Source of the DNA: Bog-756 sp963830165
GTDB lineage: Bacteria > Actinomycetota > Acidimicrobiia > Acidimicrobiales > RAAP-2
NCBI GenBank assembly: GCA_963830165.1
Contig: CAWHKZ010000008.1
Coordinates: 558,001 to 622,000 of the forward strand
DNA length: 64,000 bases
Direction of reading: 5' to 3'
In this document: positions 1-8,376 of the stretch, in pieces
Position numbering within the stretch: position 1 is the stretch's first letter
Layout of the letters: each line of letters begins with the position of its first letter
The notes under the pieces: generated by a model
What the model was told of the DNA's origin: nothing
Databases searched by the model: none
The model's input: the letters and a program-made list of their open reading frames with translations, nothing else
Made by a program: the position numbers and the translations under genes

Positions 1-88
1 CCGGATCCAGGTCGCCGGCCACGGGGGCGTCGTCGACGCGGACGTCGCCTGGGGGGCCCGTGGTCGCCGGTGAGGTGGGCGAGATCAT
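1..88 (-). CDS. N-terminus of an unidentified protein, cut by the window edge
   Basis: An open frame of 29 codons starts at the ATG on the minus strand at 88 and runs off the window. The fragment is rich in Pro, Thr, Gly and Asp and ends in DLDP, so only a disordered N-terminal tail is visible. A good -10 box lies 6 bases before the ATG and a perfect inverted repeat lies just upstream. A short acidic tail ending in LDP is common at the start of EmrB/QacA-type drug exporters, which are often controlled by TetR proteins, but this is a guess from context and the fragment is too short to assign. Confidence 0.4.
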   Translation of the reverse strand, partial: MISPTSPATTGPPGDVRVDDAPVAGDLDP

Positions 89-94
89 GCCCCC

Positions 95-117
95 AGTATA
101 GTTAGTTTCGCTAACTA
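95..117 (-). promoter_or_regulatory. Leaderless-type -10 box with overlapping palindromic operator
   Basis: Read on the minus strand, TAGTTAG-CGAAA-CTAACTA is a perfect 7-base inverted repeat with a 5-base spacer (99-117). It runs directly into TATACT (95-100), which sits 6 bases before the ATG at 88. A TTAG...CTAA palindrome in the -35/-10 spacer is the usual layout of a TetR-family operator. A bound repressor here would block the gene running off the left edge. Confidence 0.6.
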
Positions 118-167
118 ATGTGCAGTGGGTCCCCCACCGGTGGTGCGCCCGCGGCCGACCTGGAGGT

Positions 168-2230
168 TCAGCGGCCGGGGACCATGGCCTCCAACAGCGG
201 CAGCACCCGCGGCGCCAGGTAGGCACCGCCGGCCAGCGTGGTGTGCACCCCGTCGCCCTGGCGGACCACGTGGCCGTCCAGGGTCCAGGTGAAGTGTCCC
301 GCCGGGTCGAGGAACCGGTTCAGGGGGATGACCGTGACCACGCCGGGATGGTGCCGGGCGACGGACTCGATGATGGCGTTGAGCCGGTCGACCCGGGCGG
401 GGTCGTCCTGGGGCCACGCCGCGCCGTCGGGCTGCTCGCCGGTGTCGAAGTACGGGGAGGTGAAGAGGGCGACCTTCGCGCCGCCCGAGGACAGGATGGC
501 CACGGCCCGGTCGAGCTGGGCCGTCTCGTAGGCGTCGAAGGCCGGGTCGCCGAGGTGCTGCCAGCGGCCCTGGTAGACGCGGTCCACGACCTCCCAGAAG
601 CCGATGACCAGGCCGACGACCTGGGGGTGCAGCTCGCGGACGTCGTCGCTCCACCACGTCGGCCACGTCGGGCAGTTGGTGAACGGGTCGCCGACCACCC
701 CGTGGTCGAGCAGGGGCAGGGCGATGGCCACCCCGCAGCCGGTGTGGGACCGGCCGCCGAGGTCGATGCCGTAGGCGTGGGCGTAGGGGGCCAGACCGAC
801 GCCCACCGTGAGGGCCAGCGAGTCGCCGACCAGGAGCACCCGCAGCCCGGGACCGGTCCCGTCGAAGCTGGTGAGGTGCACGGCCCGCCACTCGGCGCTC
901 GTGGCCCGGGCGCCGACGAGGCCGGCCGGCGACGTGGGCGCGGCCGTGGCCGGGCCGGCCGTGGCCGCCACCACCACCGCCACCGTCGCACCGACGGCCA
1001 CGAGCGCCGGCCCGGCCGACCGCAGCGTGCGCCAGAACCGCGCCTCGATGACCGGCCGCTCCACCAGGGTGAAGCTGGCGGCGGCCACGGCCACGGTCAC
1101 CACCGTCCGCAGGGCGAGCAGCGCGACACCGTGCAGGCCCGTCCGGCCGGCGTCGAGGTAGACCGCCACCGGGAAGTGCCACAGGTAGATCCCGTAGGAG
1201 ATCGTGCCGATCCACACCAGCGGCGCCAGCGAGAGCAGCCGGGCCAGCGGGCCGCGCGGGCACGGCCACTACGGCGGTGATCACGGCCGCGGTGCCGGCC
1301 GCGACCAGGAGGAAGCCGCCCCGGTAGGTGGCGGCCGACGCCCCGTCGAGGGCACGCGACAGGGTCACCACGCCCACCAGGCCCACCAGGCCGGCCCCGG
1401 TCAGCACCACCCGCCACGCCGGGGTGGCGGCGGCCGGGTCCATGCCCGTCGTCCCGCGCCGGCGGGCCACCAGGGTGAGCACGCACGCCAGGGTGGCGCC
1501 GACCAGCACCGACTGGGCGTGGGTGTCGGTGCCGAAGTAGATGCGGGTGGTGTTGCCCCCGGGGTGGAACAGAGCGGCCATCTCGACGGCCGAGGCCACC
1601 GCACCGACGGCGGCCACGGCGGTCAGCACCCGCACGCCGCGCCGGAAGGGGCCGGCCAGGTGGAGCACGGCCAGCACGACCAGGGGCCACACCAGGTAGA
1701 ACTGCTCCTCGACGGCGAGCGACCAGGTGTGGGTGAGCGGGGACACCGCACCGGTGGACACGAAGTAGTTGCCGCTGGTGGCGATCTGCCACCAGTTGGA
1801 GACGTAGAAGAGGGCCGACAGCGCCGCCCCGCGATAGCCGGGGTAGGCGCCGGCCGGCTCGGCGAAACGGACCATCAGGGTCACGGCCACCAGCACCAGG
1901 AGCAGGGCGGGCAGCAGGCGGCGGGCCCGTCGCAGCCAGAAGGCGCCGAGGCCGATCCGCTCCCGGCGCTCGTACTCGGCCAGGAGCAGCCCGGTGATGA
2001 GGAAGCCGGACAGGACGTAGAAGACGTCCACCCCGAAGAACCCGCCGCCCAGCCAGCCGATGCCGAAGTGGAAGCCCAGCACGAGGGCGACGGCGACGGC
2101 CCGCAGGCCGTCGAGGCCGAGCGACGCGGCCGCTGCCGGTGGCCGACGGCCGGTCGACCAGGGCGTCGGCATGGAACCGGTGGCCGTCGGCCGGCGGTTG
2201 GCGGAGTGGGCCCGGGCTCGGGGTGGTCAT
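168..2230 (-). CDS. Acyltransferase-3/SGNH fusion (OafA-like), two apparent frameshifts
   Basis: This is an integral membrane O-acyltransferase fused to an extracytoplasmic SGNH domain, predicted to move acyl groups onto envelope glycans. The N-terminal acyltransferase-3 domain shows FHFGIGW, the FFGVDVFYVLSGFLITG segment, RRARRLLPAL and EEQFYLVWPL. The SGNH part shows VGDSLALTVGVGL near 810-850. The frame breaks near 2122 and near 1258, and each break is healed by removing one base. After repair the N-terminus reads SATGSGRVAGLDGLRA, which matches the SATGRERVLALDGLRA of the paralogues at 10-12 kb. I therefore place the start at ATG 2230, with a GAGGAA ribosome site, rather than the internal ATG at 2172. 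Repaired length is about 686 residues, like its paralogues. Confidence 0.85.
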
Positions 2231-2271
2231 GGTGTGCTTCCTCGGACGGCGCCGGGTGTCCCCCCTGCTGG

Positions 2272-2313
2272 CGGGGCCCCGGTGGGGACGCACGGTATCC
2301 CACCGGGGCCCCG
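2272..2313. repeat. Perfect 15-base inverted repeat in a divergent promoter region
   Basis: Left arm 2272-2286 (CGGGGCCCCGGTGGG) and right arm 2299-2313 are exact reverse complements around a 12-base loop. The element fills the middle of the 137-base gap between the divergent starts at 2230 and 2368. It could be an operator for both genes or an RNA hairpin in the leader of the left gene. No T-run follows on either side. Confidence 0.75.
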
Positions 2314-2355
2314 GTCGGGCGCTTGCCGCCGCGCCCCGTTCCGTCCGGCGGGCGG

Positions 2356-2361
2356 TACATT
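2356..2361 (+). promoter_or_regulatory. -10 box for a leaderless transcript
   Basis: TACATT lies 6 bases before the ATG at 2368, so the expected transcription start falls at or next to the first base of the start codon. No Shine-Dalgarno sequence precedes the ATG. No clear -35 hexamer is visible. Confidence 0.45.
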
Positions 2362-2367
2362 GCGCGG

Positions 2368-4251
2368 ATGCACGCCCCCCGGAGCCGCTGGACGGCCCAC
2401 GGACTGGCTGCCGTGCTCTACCTGGGCCTGGCCCTCGTCCTGTGGTCCGGCGTGTGGCTCCACCACCCGACGTCGGTGTCCACCTGCGGCTGCGGCGACA
2501 CGTCGCTGCTGCAGTGGTTCATGTCCTGGCCGGCCTACGCCCTCCGCCACGGCGACCCGCTGTTCTTCTCCACCCGGGCCCTCCACCCCTCGGGCATCAA
2601 CCTCCCGGCCAACACCAGCTTCCTCGCCATCAGCCTGCCCCTGGCCCCGGTGACGTGGGCCTTCGGGCCGGTGGCGTCGCTCAACGTGGCCGCCACCCTG
2701 GCCCCGGTGGCCACGGCCCTGTCGGCCCGGGCCCTGCTGCTGCGCTGGACCACGTGGCAGCCCGCCGCCTTCCTGGCCGGCCTCTTCTACGGCTTCTCCC
2801 CCTTCGTCATCGAGAACCTCACGCTGCAGCACGTCGAGTTCGCCACCCTCGTGGTGCCCCCGCTCCTCTTCTGGTGCCTCGACGAGCTGGTGGTGCGCCA
2901 GCGCGGTCGGGCCTGGACGTGGGGACTCGCCCTCGGCGGGCTCTGCACCCTGCAGTTCTTCCTCAGCTCGGAGCTCCTCGTCGTCTGCGCCCTGGCCACC
3001 GTGCTCGGCATCCTGGTCCTGGTGGTGGCCGGGCTCGTGGCCGACCCGCGGCAGGTGGCCCGGCGGGCGGCCCACGCCGCGACCGGACTGGCCACCGCGG
3101 CCGTCACCGGTGCCGTTCTCCTGGCCTACCCGGCCTGGTACGCGGTAGCCGGGCCGCGGGCACTGCCGGCCCGGGTGTGGCCCGACATCCAGTACTTCGG
3201 CAGCGCCTGGCGCACCCTCCTCCTCCCGGCCGACGCCCACGACCGGGGTCCCAACGCCGTGACCGAGACGTACGGCTACTTCGGCAGCCATCCCCTGCTC
3301 CTCGGCTACCTCGGCCTCGGCATGGTCGCCGTCCTGGTCGTCGGGCTGGCCTGGTTCCGCCGGGACGGCCGGCTGTGGTTCTGCGCCGTCCTGCTGCTCC
3401 TGCTCGAGGCCATGTCGCTCGGCGCGTCGGCCTGGCCGTGGCGGGCCTTCGACCACCTCCCGCTGGTGGAGAACATCGTGCCCGACCGGATCGCCGGCAT
3501 CGCCGACCTGTTCGCGGCGGTGATGCTCGGGGTGATCCTGGACCGGGCCCGGGCCTGGGGCCCCGACGCGCCGGCGCGGCACCTGCCCCGGCCGGGGACG
3601 CTGGTGGCCTGGGGGCTCGCCGCCGTCGCCCTCCTGCCCGTCGCCCTCGGCTACCGGCTCCCCTTCACCACCCGGCCGGTCGACGTTCCGCGCTGGTTCA
3701 CCACCGTGGGGACGACCGTGCCCACCACCGACGTCGTCCTCACCTACCCGTACGCCTCCTCCGGGCTGCGGGCCCCGATGACCTGGCAGGCGGCCACCGG
3801 GCTGCGGTGGTCGCTGGCGGGCGGCGGGAGCATCACCCCGACACCGCCCGCCCACCCGTCGGCCCGCCAGCGCATCGACGCGGCGGCCGCCGCCGACCTG
3901 GCCAACCTGTCCGACGGCTTCCTCCCCCTGCCCACCGGCTCGGCGGCCACGTCGGCCCAACTGCGCCTCGCCCTCCACGACTGGGGGGTCACGACCGTGG
4001 TGGTGCCGTCCGAGGCCGGGTGGCCGGTGGCCCTCCGGGGCCGGTCGGTGGCCGTCGCCGTCGCCACCTTCGCCGCCGCCCTCGGCGAGCTGCCGCGGTG
4101 GCAGGCCGACGCCTGGGTGTGGGAGGTGGCGCGGGCGCCCGCCCCCGTGGCCGTGGTCGCCCCGCCGACGTTCGTGGCCTGCACGACCTCGCCGTCGGCG
4201 ACGGCCGACCCCGGCCGGGCGGCCGCCTGCGTGCTCGGCCGGTCCACCTGA
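2368..4251 (+). CDS. CGCGD-family polytopic membrane protein, GT-C-like
   Basis: A 627-residue membrane protein, one of five paralogues in this window. After the first membrane segment comes a short outside loop with TCGCGD (C40 to D44), then SGINLPANT, repeated hydrophobic segments, and a C-terminal outside domain with MTWQA followed by GGG. The lone Asp in the first outside loop fits the catalytic position of GT-C glycosyltransferases that use polyprenyl-phosphate sugars, so I infer a glycan transferase or flippase-type role; I do not recognise a named family. Two Cys residues close the C-terminus (VACTT, AACVLG), possibly a disulfide. The start was chosen because the domain begins just after ATG 2368 and a -10 box abuts it. 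Confidence 0.8.
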   Translation: MHAPRSRWTAHGLAAVLYLGLALVLWSGVWLHHPTSVSTCGCGDTSLLQWFMSWPAYALRHGDPLFFSTRALHPSGINLPANTSFLAISLPLAPVTWAFGPVASLNVAATLAPVATALSARALLLRWTTWQPAAFLAGLFYGFSPFVIENLTLQHVEFATLVVPPLLFWCLDELVVRQRGRAWTWGLALGGLCTLQFFLSSELLVVCALATVLGILVLVVAGLVADPRQVARRAAHAATGLATAAVTGAVLLAYPAWYAVAGPRALPARVWPDIQYFGSAWRTLLLPADAHDRGPNAVTETYGYFGSHPLLLGYLGLGMVAVLVVGLAWFRRDGRLWFCAVLLLLLEAMSLGASAWPWRAFDHLPLVENIVPDRIAGIADLFAAVMLGVILDRARAWGPDAPARHLPRPGTLVAWGLAAVALLPVALGYRLPFTTRPVDVPRWFTTVGTTVPTTDVVLTYPYASSGLRAPMTWQAATGLRWSLAGGGSITPTPPAHPSARQRIDAAAAADLANLSDGFLPLPTGSAATSAQLRLALHDWGVTTVVVPSEAGWPVALRGRSVAVAVATFAAALGELPRWQADAWVWEVARAPAPVAVVAPPTFVACTTSPSATADPGRAAACVLGRST

Positions 4252-4291
4252 GCGGAGGATCCGAGCCCCGGGGCCGGGACCCTCGGCTCAC

Positions 4292-4297
4292 TACAGT
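4292..4297 (+). promoter_or_regulatory. -10 box for a leaderless or minimal-leader transcript
   Basis: TACAGT ends 7 bases before ATG 4305, giving a predicted transcription start at the start codon. The GGAGG directly abutting the ATG has no spacer and could not act as a normal ribosome site on such an RNA. Confidence 0.4.
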
Positions 4298-4304
4298 TCG
4301 GAGG

Positions 4305-5924
4305 ATGGCTGCCCCGGGCTCCCCCGACCTCCCTCCGGGATCGGGTGCGGCCGTGGTCGACCGGCCGGGGGACGCCCGTGGCGACGACGCCTCCGCCCCC
4401 CGGCGGGGCCTCGACGCCCACCCGGCCGTCCCCGTGGTCGTGCTGGTCGTGGCCTACGGCATCTCGCGGGTGTGGGGCGCGGTCGCCGGGGTGCGCTACG
4501 ACGACAGCGTCCTGCGGGGCACGCCGCTGACCGACATGTGGCAGCTGCTCGACGTCGATCTGCTCCGCCACGACCTGGTGGACAGCGTCTGGCACCTGAA
4601 CAGCCAGCCGCCGCTGTTCAACCTCTACTGCGGGTTCCTGCTCCACCTGCCCACCGGCCTGCGGCGGCCGGTCGAGGTGGTCTGTGCCCTGGTGCTCGGC
4701 CTCGCCATGGTGGTCTGCGCCTACCTGGTCCAGGTCGAGCTGGCCGTCCCCCGGGTGGCCGCGCTGGTGGTGACGCTCGTCGCCGTGGTCGCCTCCCCCG
4801 CCTACCTGCTGTACGAGAACTGGCTCGACTACGCCTACCCGACCGCCGCCTTCGGCACGGTGGGCGCCTGGTGCCTGATCCGGTTCCTGCGTACCGGACG
4901 GGCGCGGTTCGGCCTCGGGTTCTTCGCCGCGTACGCCGCCATCGTGCTGACCGACAGCACCTTCCAAGTCGAGTGGCTGCTCGTGGCGACCGTGCCCGTC
5001 GTGGTCGTGCTGCGCCACCGCTGGCGCACCGTGCTGGCCGTGGCCGCGGTGCCCGTCGTCCTCGTGGCCGGGTGGTACGTGAAGGACTACGTGCAGGTGG
5101 GCACCACCACGACCAGCAGCTGGCTGGGCATGAACCTGGCCCGTTCGGTCCTGTACATGGCACCGGCCGGCCAGGTGGCCGAGCTGCAGCACGAGGGGAA
5201 GCTCGACGGGCTGGCCTCGATCCCGGCGTTCGCCGGGCCGGAGGTGTACTCGCCGCGGTACGTGACAGCGGTGCCGAGCACGATCGCCGCCGTCGGCGCG
5301 CTGCACAAGGCCGACGGCGCCACCAACTTCAACAACCCGCTGTACGTGCGGGTCTCGTCCCTCTACCTCCACGACGACCTCGCCTGGATCCGGGCCCACC
5401 CCCACGAGTACGCCGACGACGTCCTCAACTCGCTCGGCGTGTGGTTCGTCGGCACCGACCAGAACTTCACCGACTCGGTCAACTGGCCGGCCACCCGGTC
5501 CTACGCCCGGCTCTACGACCGGGTCGTCGAGTGGCAGCCGACCCAGGACCCGGCCCCGGCCATCGTGGTCTTCCGACGGGGCTGGCACCGGCCGGCGTGG
5601 CTGTCGGGCCAGGCCCTGGCCGTCTACGCCCTGGCCCTGATCGGCGCCCCCGTCCTGGCCTGGCGCCGGCGTCGGACCGACCCGGCGCTGGCCGGTGCAC
5701 TGGCCGTGCTGTGGTGGACCACCGCCTACGCGCTGGTCACCACCTCGCTCGTGGAGATCGGGGAGAACGAGCGGTTCCGGGCCGAGCTCGGTCCGGTCCC
5801 GACCATCGTGGCCGTGGTGGTGGCCACCGCGCTGGTACGCGGGGCCTGGTCGAGATGGCGACGGTCGAGATGGGGGGACATCTCCTCCGTCGGGTCACAC
5901 ACCACCTCGACCCGGCCCGCGTAG
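4305..5924 (+). CDS. Predicted GT-C-type membrane glycosyltransferase (GT39-like layout)
   Basis: A 539-residue protein with a disordered Pro/Gly/Asp-rich N-terminus of about 40 residues, then roughly ten hydrophobic segments. The first outside loop carries RYDD and later LNSQPPLFNLYCGF, the layout of GT39/PMT-like enzymes where an Asp in loop 1 is catalytic and a QPPL-type motif begins the next loop. A long outside insert (residues about 270-430) follows. It is 53 bases downstream of the CGCGD-family gene and probably shares its envelope-glycan role, though each gene appears to have its own -10 box. Substrate cannot be told. The start is ATG 4305. Confidence 0.7.
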   Translation: MAAPGSPDLPPGSGAAVVDRPGDARGDDASAPRRGLDAHPAVPVVVLVVAYGISRVWGAVAGVRYDDSVLRGTPLTDMWQLLDVDLLRHDLVDSVWHLNSQPPLFNLYCGFLLHLPTGLRRPVEVVCALVLGLAMVVCAYLVQVELAVPRVAALVVTLVAVVASPAYLLYENWLDYAYPTAAFGTVGAWCLIRFLRTGRARFGLGFFAAYAAIVLTDSTFQVEWLLVATVPVVVVLRHRWRTVLAVAAVPVVLVAGWYVKDYVQVGTTTTSSWLGMNLARSVLYMAPAGQVAELQHEGKLDGLASIPAFAGPEVYSPRYVTAVPSTIAAVGALHKADGATNFNNPLYVRVSSLYLHDDLAWIRAHPHEYADDVLNSLGVWFVGTDQNFTDSVNWPATRSYARLYDRVVEWQPTQDPAPAIVVFRRGWHRPAWLSGQALAVYALALIGAPVLAWRRRRTDPALAGALAVLWWTTAYALVTTSLVEIGENERFRAELGPVPTIVAVVVATALVRGAWSRWRRSRWGDISSVGSHTTSTRPA

Positions 5925-5933
5925 CCCGCCGTA

Positions 5934-5954
5934 CCGACCCCGGGGGAGGGTCGG
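5934..5954 (+). terminator. Hairpin downstream of the 4305-5924 gene
   Basis: CCGACCC (5934-5940) pairs with GGGTCGG (5948-5954) around a 7-base loop, 9 bases after the stop codon. No U-tract follows, as is common for terminators of GC-rich actinomycetes. Confidence 0.45.
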
Positions 5955-5964
5955 AAGGAGGGGG

Positions 5965-6162
5965 TCAGTCGCCCCGGGCTCCCTGGGCCGCCAGTCGGGC
6001 GGACCCGTCGCGATCGGGGGCGAGCAGTGTGGGCCGCAGCCGGTCGGGGGTGGGTCCCGCAGGGGGGACAAGGGGCTGGCGCCGCCGCGACGACGGGGGT
6101 CCGTCCGCCGGGGTCAGGGCCAGATCGATCCGCAGCCGGATTCGCTTCGTCCTCGATCGCAT
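5965..6162 (-). CDS. Possible small basic protein, unknown
   Basis: In the 382-base gap between two convergent genes, a 65-codon frame starts at ATG 6162 with a good GGAGG ribosome site 5 bases upstream. It begins RSRTKRIRLRIDL and is rich in Arg and Pro, with no membrane segment and no domain I recognise. The rest of the gap (6163-6306) shows nothing recognisable. It lies downstream of the acyltransferase at 6307 on the same strand. It could be a chance frame in GC-rich DNA; the ribosome site is the main support. Confidence 0.3.
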   Translation of the reverse strand: MRSRTKRIRLRIDLALTPADGPPSSRRRQPLVPPAGPTPDRLRPTLLAPDRDGSARLAAQGARGD

Positions 6163-6306
6163 GTGGTCCTCCAGCTCCTCTGCCCGGCGGAACAGCGCGC
6201 GCCGGCACCGACACCCGTCATCGGCCGATCGCCCCGGGGACTTGAGGGAATTCCGGGACTCGTCCGTGACCTGGGGTGATGCCGTCCGCCGACTGGGCCG
6301 CACCAC

Positions 6307-8286
6307 CTACGCCGAAGCGTGCGCCGTGGCCGCACGGGCGTCGAGGCCGAGCTGGGCGACGGTCGGGAGGACCCGGGCCTGCAGCCACTCGCCGCCCTGC
6401 TCCGAGATGTGGATGCCGTCGGCCCACCGGACGACGACCCCGTCGACGTCGGTCTGGAACTGCCCGTGGGGGTCGAGGATCCGGTTCAGGTCGATGACCG
6501 TCACCACCCCGGGGTGCCGGGCCGCCACCACGTCCAGGATGTGGTTCCACTCGTCCACCCGGGTCGGGCTGTCGTAGGGCGACAGCGACCCGTTCGTCGT
6601 CTCGTTGGACGGGTCGATGTAGGGCATGGTGAAGAAGACCACCTTCGCGCCGTGGGCCGACAGCACCGCCACCACGTGGTCGACCTCGTCGGTGAGGTGC
6701 GCGTCCCACGCCGGCTGGCCGATGGAGACCAGTCGGTTCCCGTCGACGTGGTCGAGGATGTCCCAGCGGCCCATCAGCATCCCCACCACCTCGGGATGGG
6801 TCGCGGCGATCTCCCCCGACCACAGTGACTCCCAGTCGGAGCACTGGGAGACGGGGGGGTCCGCCACTCCGTTGGTGGTGGAGATGGTGGGGAGGTCGTC
6901 GAGGTCACAACCCAGCTGGCCCTCGTTGATCACGTCGACTCCCCAGCGGTGCACGGTGTCGACCTCCAGGCCGATCCCCATGGTCACCGACAGGGAGTCG
7001 CCCACGAACATGAACCGCACCGGGTGGGTGGTGAAGGCGTGGGCCGCCTGCAGCGCCTGGCGCTCGGCCGGGGGAATGTGGCCGGCGGACGAGACGTGGA
7101 CCGCCGCGGCCGCCGGCGTCACCGTCCCGACCACCACCACGGCGACGGTGGCCCCCATGGCCAGGGCCGCCGGCCAGGCCGCGGTCAGGGTGCGCCAGAA
7201 CGTGCCCTCCATGACCGGGCGCTCGACCAGGTAGTAGCTGAGGGCGGCGAGCACGAGGGTGGTGGCGAAGCGGGCGGCCAGCAGGCCCGGGCCACCGAGG
7301 CCGGTGCGGGCCGCGTCGAGCTCGATGAACACCGGGAAGTGCCACAGGTAGGCGCCGTAGGAGACGGTGCCGATCCACACCAGGGGGCGGAGCGACAGCA
7401 CCCGGGCGATCGGCCCCTCGACCACGCAGACCGCGGCGACGACGACGGCCGCGGCCGACAGGGCCGAGAGCAGGAACCCGCCCCGGTAGGCGAAGGCCTC
7501 GGTGCCGGTGGCCAGCCGGGTCAGGGCCAGGGTGCCGGCCAGGCCGCAGAGGCCGACCCCGGTGAGGGCGACCCGGGCCCGGGGCGAGGCGGCCCGGGGG
7601 GCCATGCCCTCGAGGCCGCGGTGGCGCTGGACCAGGGTCAGGACGCAGGCCACGGTGGCCCCGACCAGGATCGACTGGGCGTGGGTGTCGGTGCCGAAGT
7701 AGAGCCGGGTGGTGTCGACCCCGGGGTGGTAGAGCAGGGCCATCTCCGTGGCCGAGGCGACCACCCCCACCACCGACACCCCGAGCAGCAGCTCGACGCC
7801 CCGGTCGAACCTGCGGCCCAGGTGGAGCACGGCCAGCACCACCAGCGGCCACACCAGGTAGAACTGCTCCTCGACGGCCAGCGACCAGGTGTGGGTGAGC
7901 GGCGAGACGGCCCCGGTGACCACGAAGTAGTTGGACGAGACGGCGATCTGCCACCAGTTGGAGAAGTAGAACAGCGCCGACAGGTCGGCCATGCGCAGGT
8001 TGGGGTAGAGGCCGGCCGGATAGGTGAAGCGGATCACCAGGGTCACCACCACCAGCACCACCAGCAGGGCGGGCAGCAGGCGCCGGGCCCGGCGCAGCCA
8101 GAAGGCCGAGAGCTTGATGCCGGCCCGCCTCGCCCACTCGCCCAGCAGCAGGCCGGTGATGAGGTAGCCGGACAGGACGTAGAAGATGTCGAGGCTGAAG
8201 AAGCCGCCCTGGAGCCAGCCGATGCCGAAGTGGAAGCCCATGATGATGAGCAGGGCGAAGGCCCGCAGGCCGTCGAGGGCGAGCAC
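6307..8286 (-). CDS. Acyltransferase-3/SGNH fusion, last of a tandem array of four
   Basis: A 659-residue OafA-like envelope O-acyltransferase. Membrane half: GFHFGIGW, the FSLDIFYVLSGYLITG segment, RRARRLLPAL and EEQFYLVWPL. SGNH half: VGDSLSVTMGIGL, then MGRWD, and WADGIHIS carrying the catalytic Asp/His. The membrane half is almost identical in DNA to that of the gene at 10427-12463, but the SGNH half is clearly different. The only canonical start is GTG 8286, which begins right at LALDGLRA. Homology continues in frame for about 11 further codons (to near 8320) without any ATG/GTG/TTG before the stop of the upstream gene at 8377, so either the N-terminus is shortened or a start has been lost to a base error. 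Confidence 0.85.
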   Translation of the reverse strand: MLALDGLRAFALLIIMGFHFGIGWLQGGFFSLDIFYVLSGYLITGLLLGEWARRAGIKLSAFWLRRARRLLPALLVVLVVVTLVIRFTYPAGLYPNLRMADLSALFYFSNWWQIAVSSNYFVVTGAVSPLTHTWSLAVEEQFYLVWPLVVLAVLHLGRRFDRGVELLLGVSVVGVVASATEMALLYHPGVDTTRLYFGTDTHAQSILVGATVACVLTLVQRHRGLEGMAPRAASPRARVALTGVGLCGLAGTLALTRLATGTEAFAYRGGFLLSALSAAAVVVAAVCVVEGPIARVLSLRPLVWIGTVSYGAYLWHFPVFIELDAARTGLGGPGLLAARFATTLVLAALSYYLVERPVMEGTFWRTLTAAWPAALAMGATVAVVVVGTVTPAAAAVHVSSAGHIPPAERQALQAAHAFTTHPVRFMFVGDSLSVTMGIGLEVDTVHRWGVDVINEGQLGCDLDDLPTISTTNGVADPPVSQCSDWESLWSGEIAATHPEVVGMLMGRWDILDHVDGNRLVSIGQPAWDAHLTDEVDHVVAVLSAHGAKVVFFTMPYIDPSNETTNGSLSPYDSPTRVDEWNHILDVVAARHPGVVTVIDLNRILDPHGQFQTDVDGVVVRWADGIHISEQGGEWLQARVLPTVAQLGLDARAATAHASA

Positions 8287-8320
8287 CCGCTCCCGGCCGG
8301 TGGCCGACGTGCGGACGTGG
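7084..8320. repeat. Long near-identical repeat, copy 1 (acyltransferase membrane domain)
   Basis: This segment matches 11198-12434 at a constant offset of 4,114 bases with no insertions or deletions. The encoded membrane domains differ at only about six residues in some 410. The match stops abruptly at 7084, exactly where the SGNH domain begins. Confidence 0.9.
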
Positions 8321-8376
8321 TCCCCCCTGGTACGTCCCGGGGTGGCGGATGGCTTCAGCTGATCGACGCCGACAGG

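Noticed and set aside
120..1280. 386-codon plus-strand frame antisense to the first acyltransferase
   Set aside because: Composition is typical of a shadow frame (Gly/Val/Asp/His-rich, no hydrophobic or domain pattern), and the opposite strand carries clear acyltransferase-SGNH motifs.
1204..2367. Long in-frame extension upstream of the 2368 gene, and similar extensions before 4305 and 41002
   Set aside because: These are stop-free only because of the GC-rich code. They overlap conserved genes, have Gly/Arg/Pro-rich composition, and the real domains begin at the chosen starts.
5965..6306. Longer 113-codon version of the small minus-strand ORF
   Set aside because: The extension has no ribosome site, and the internal ATG 6162 has a good one.
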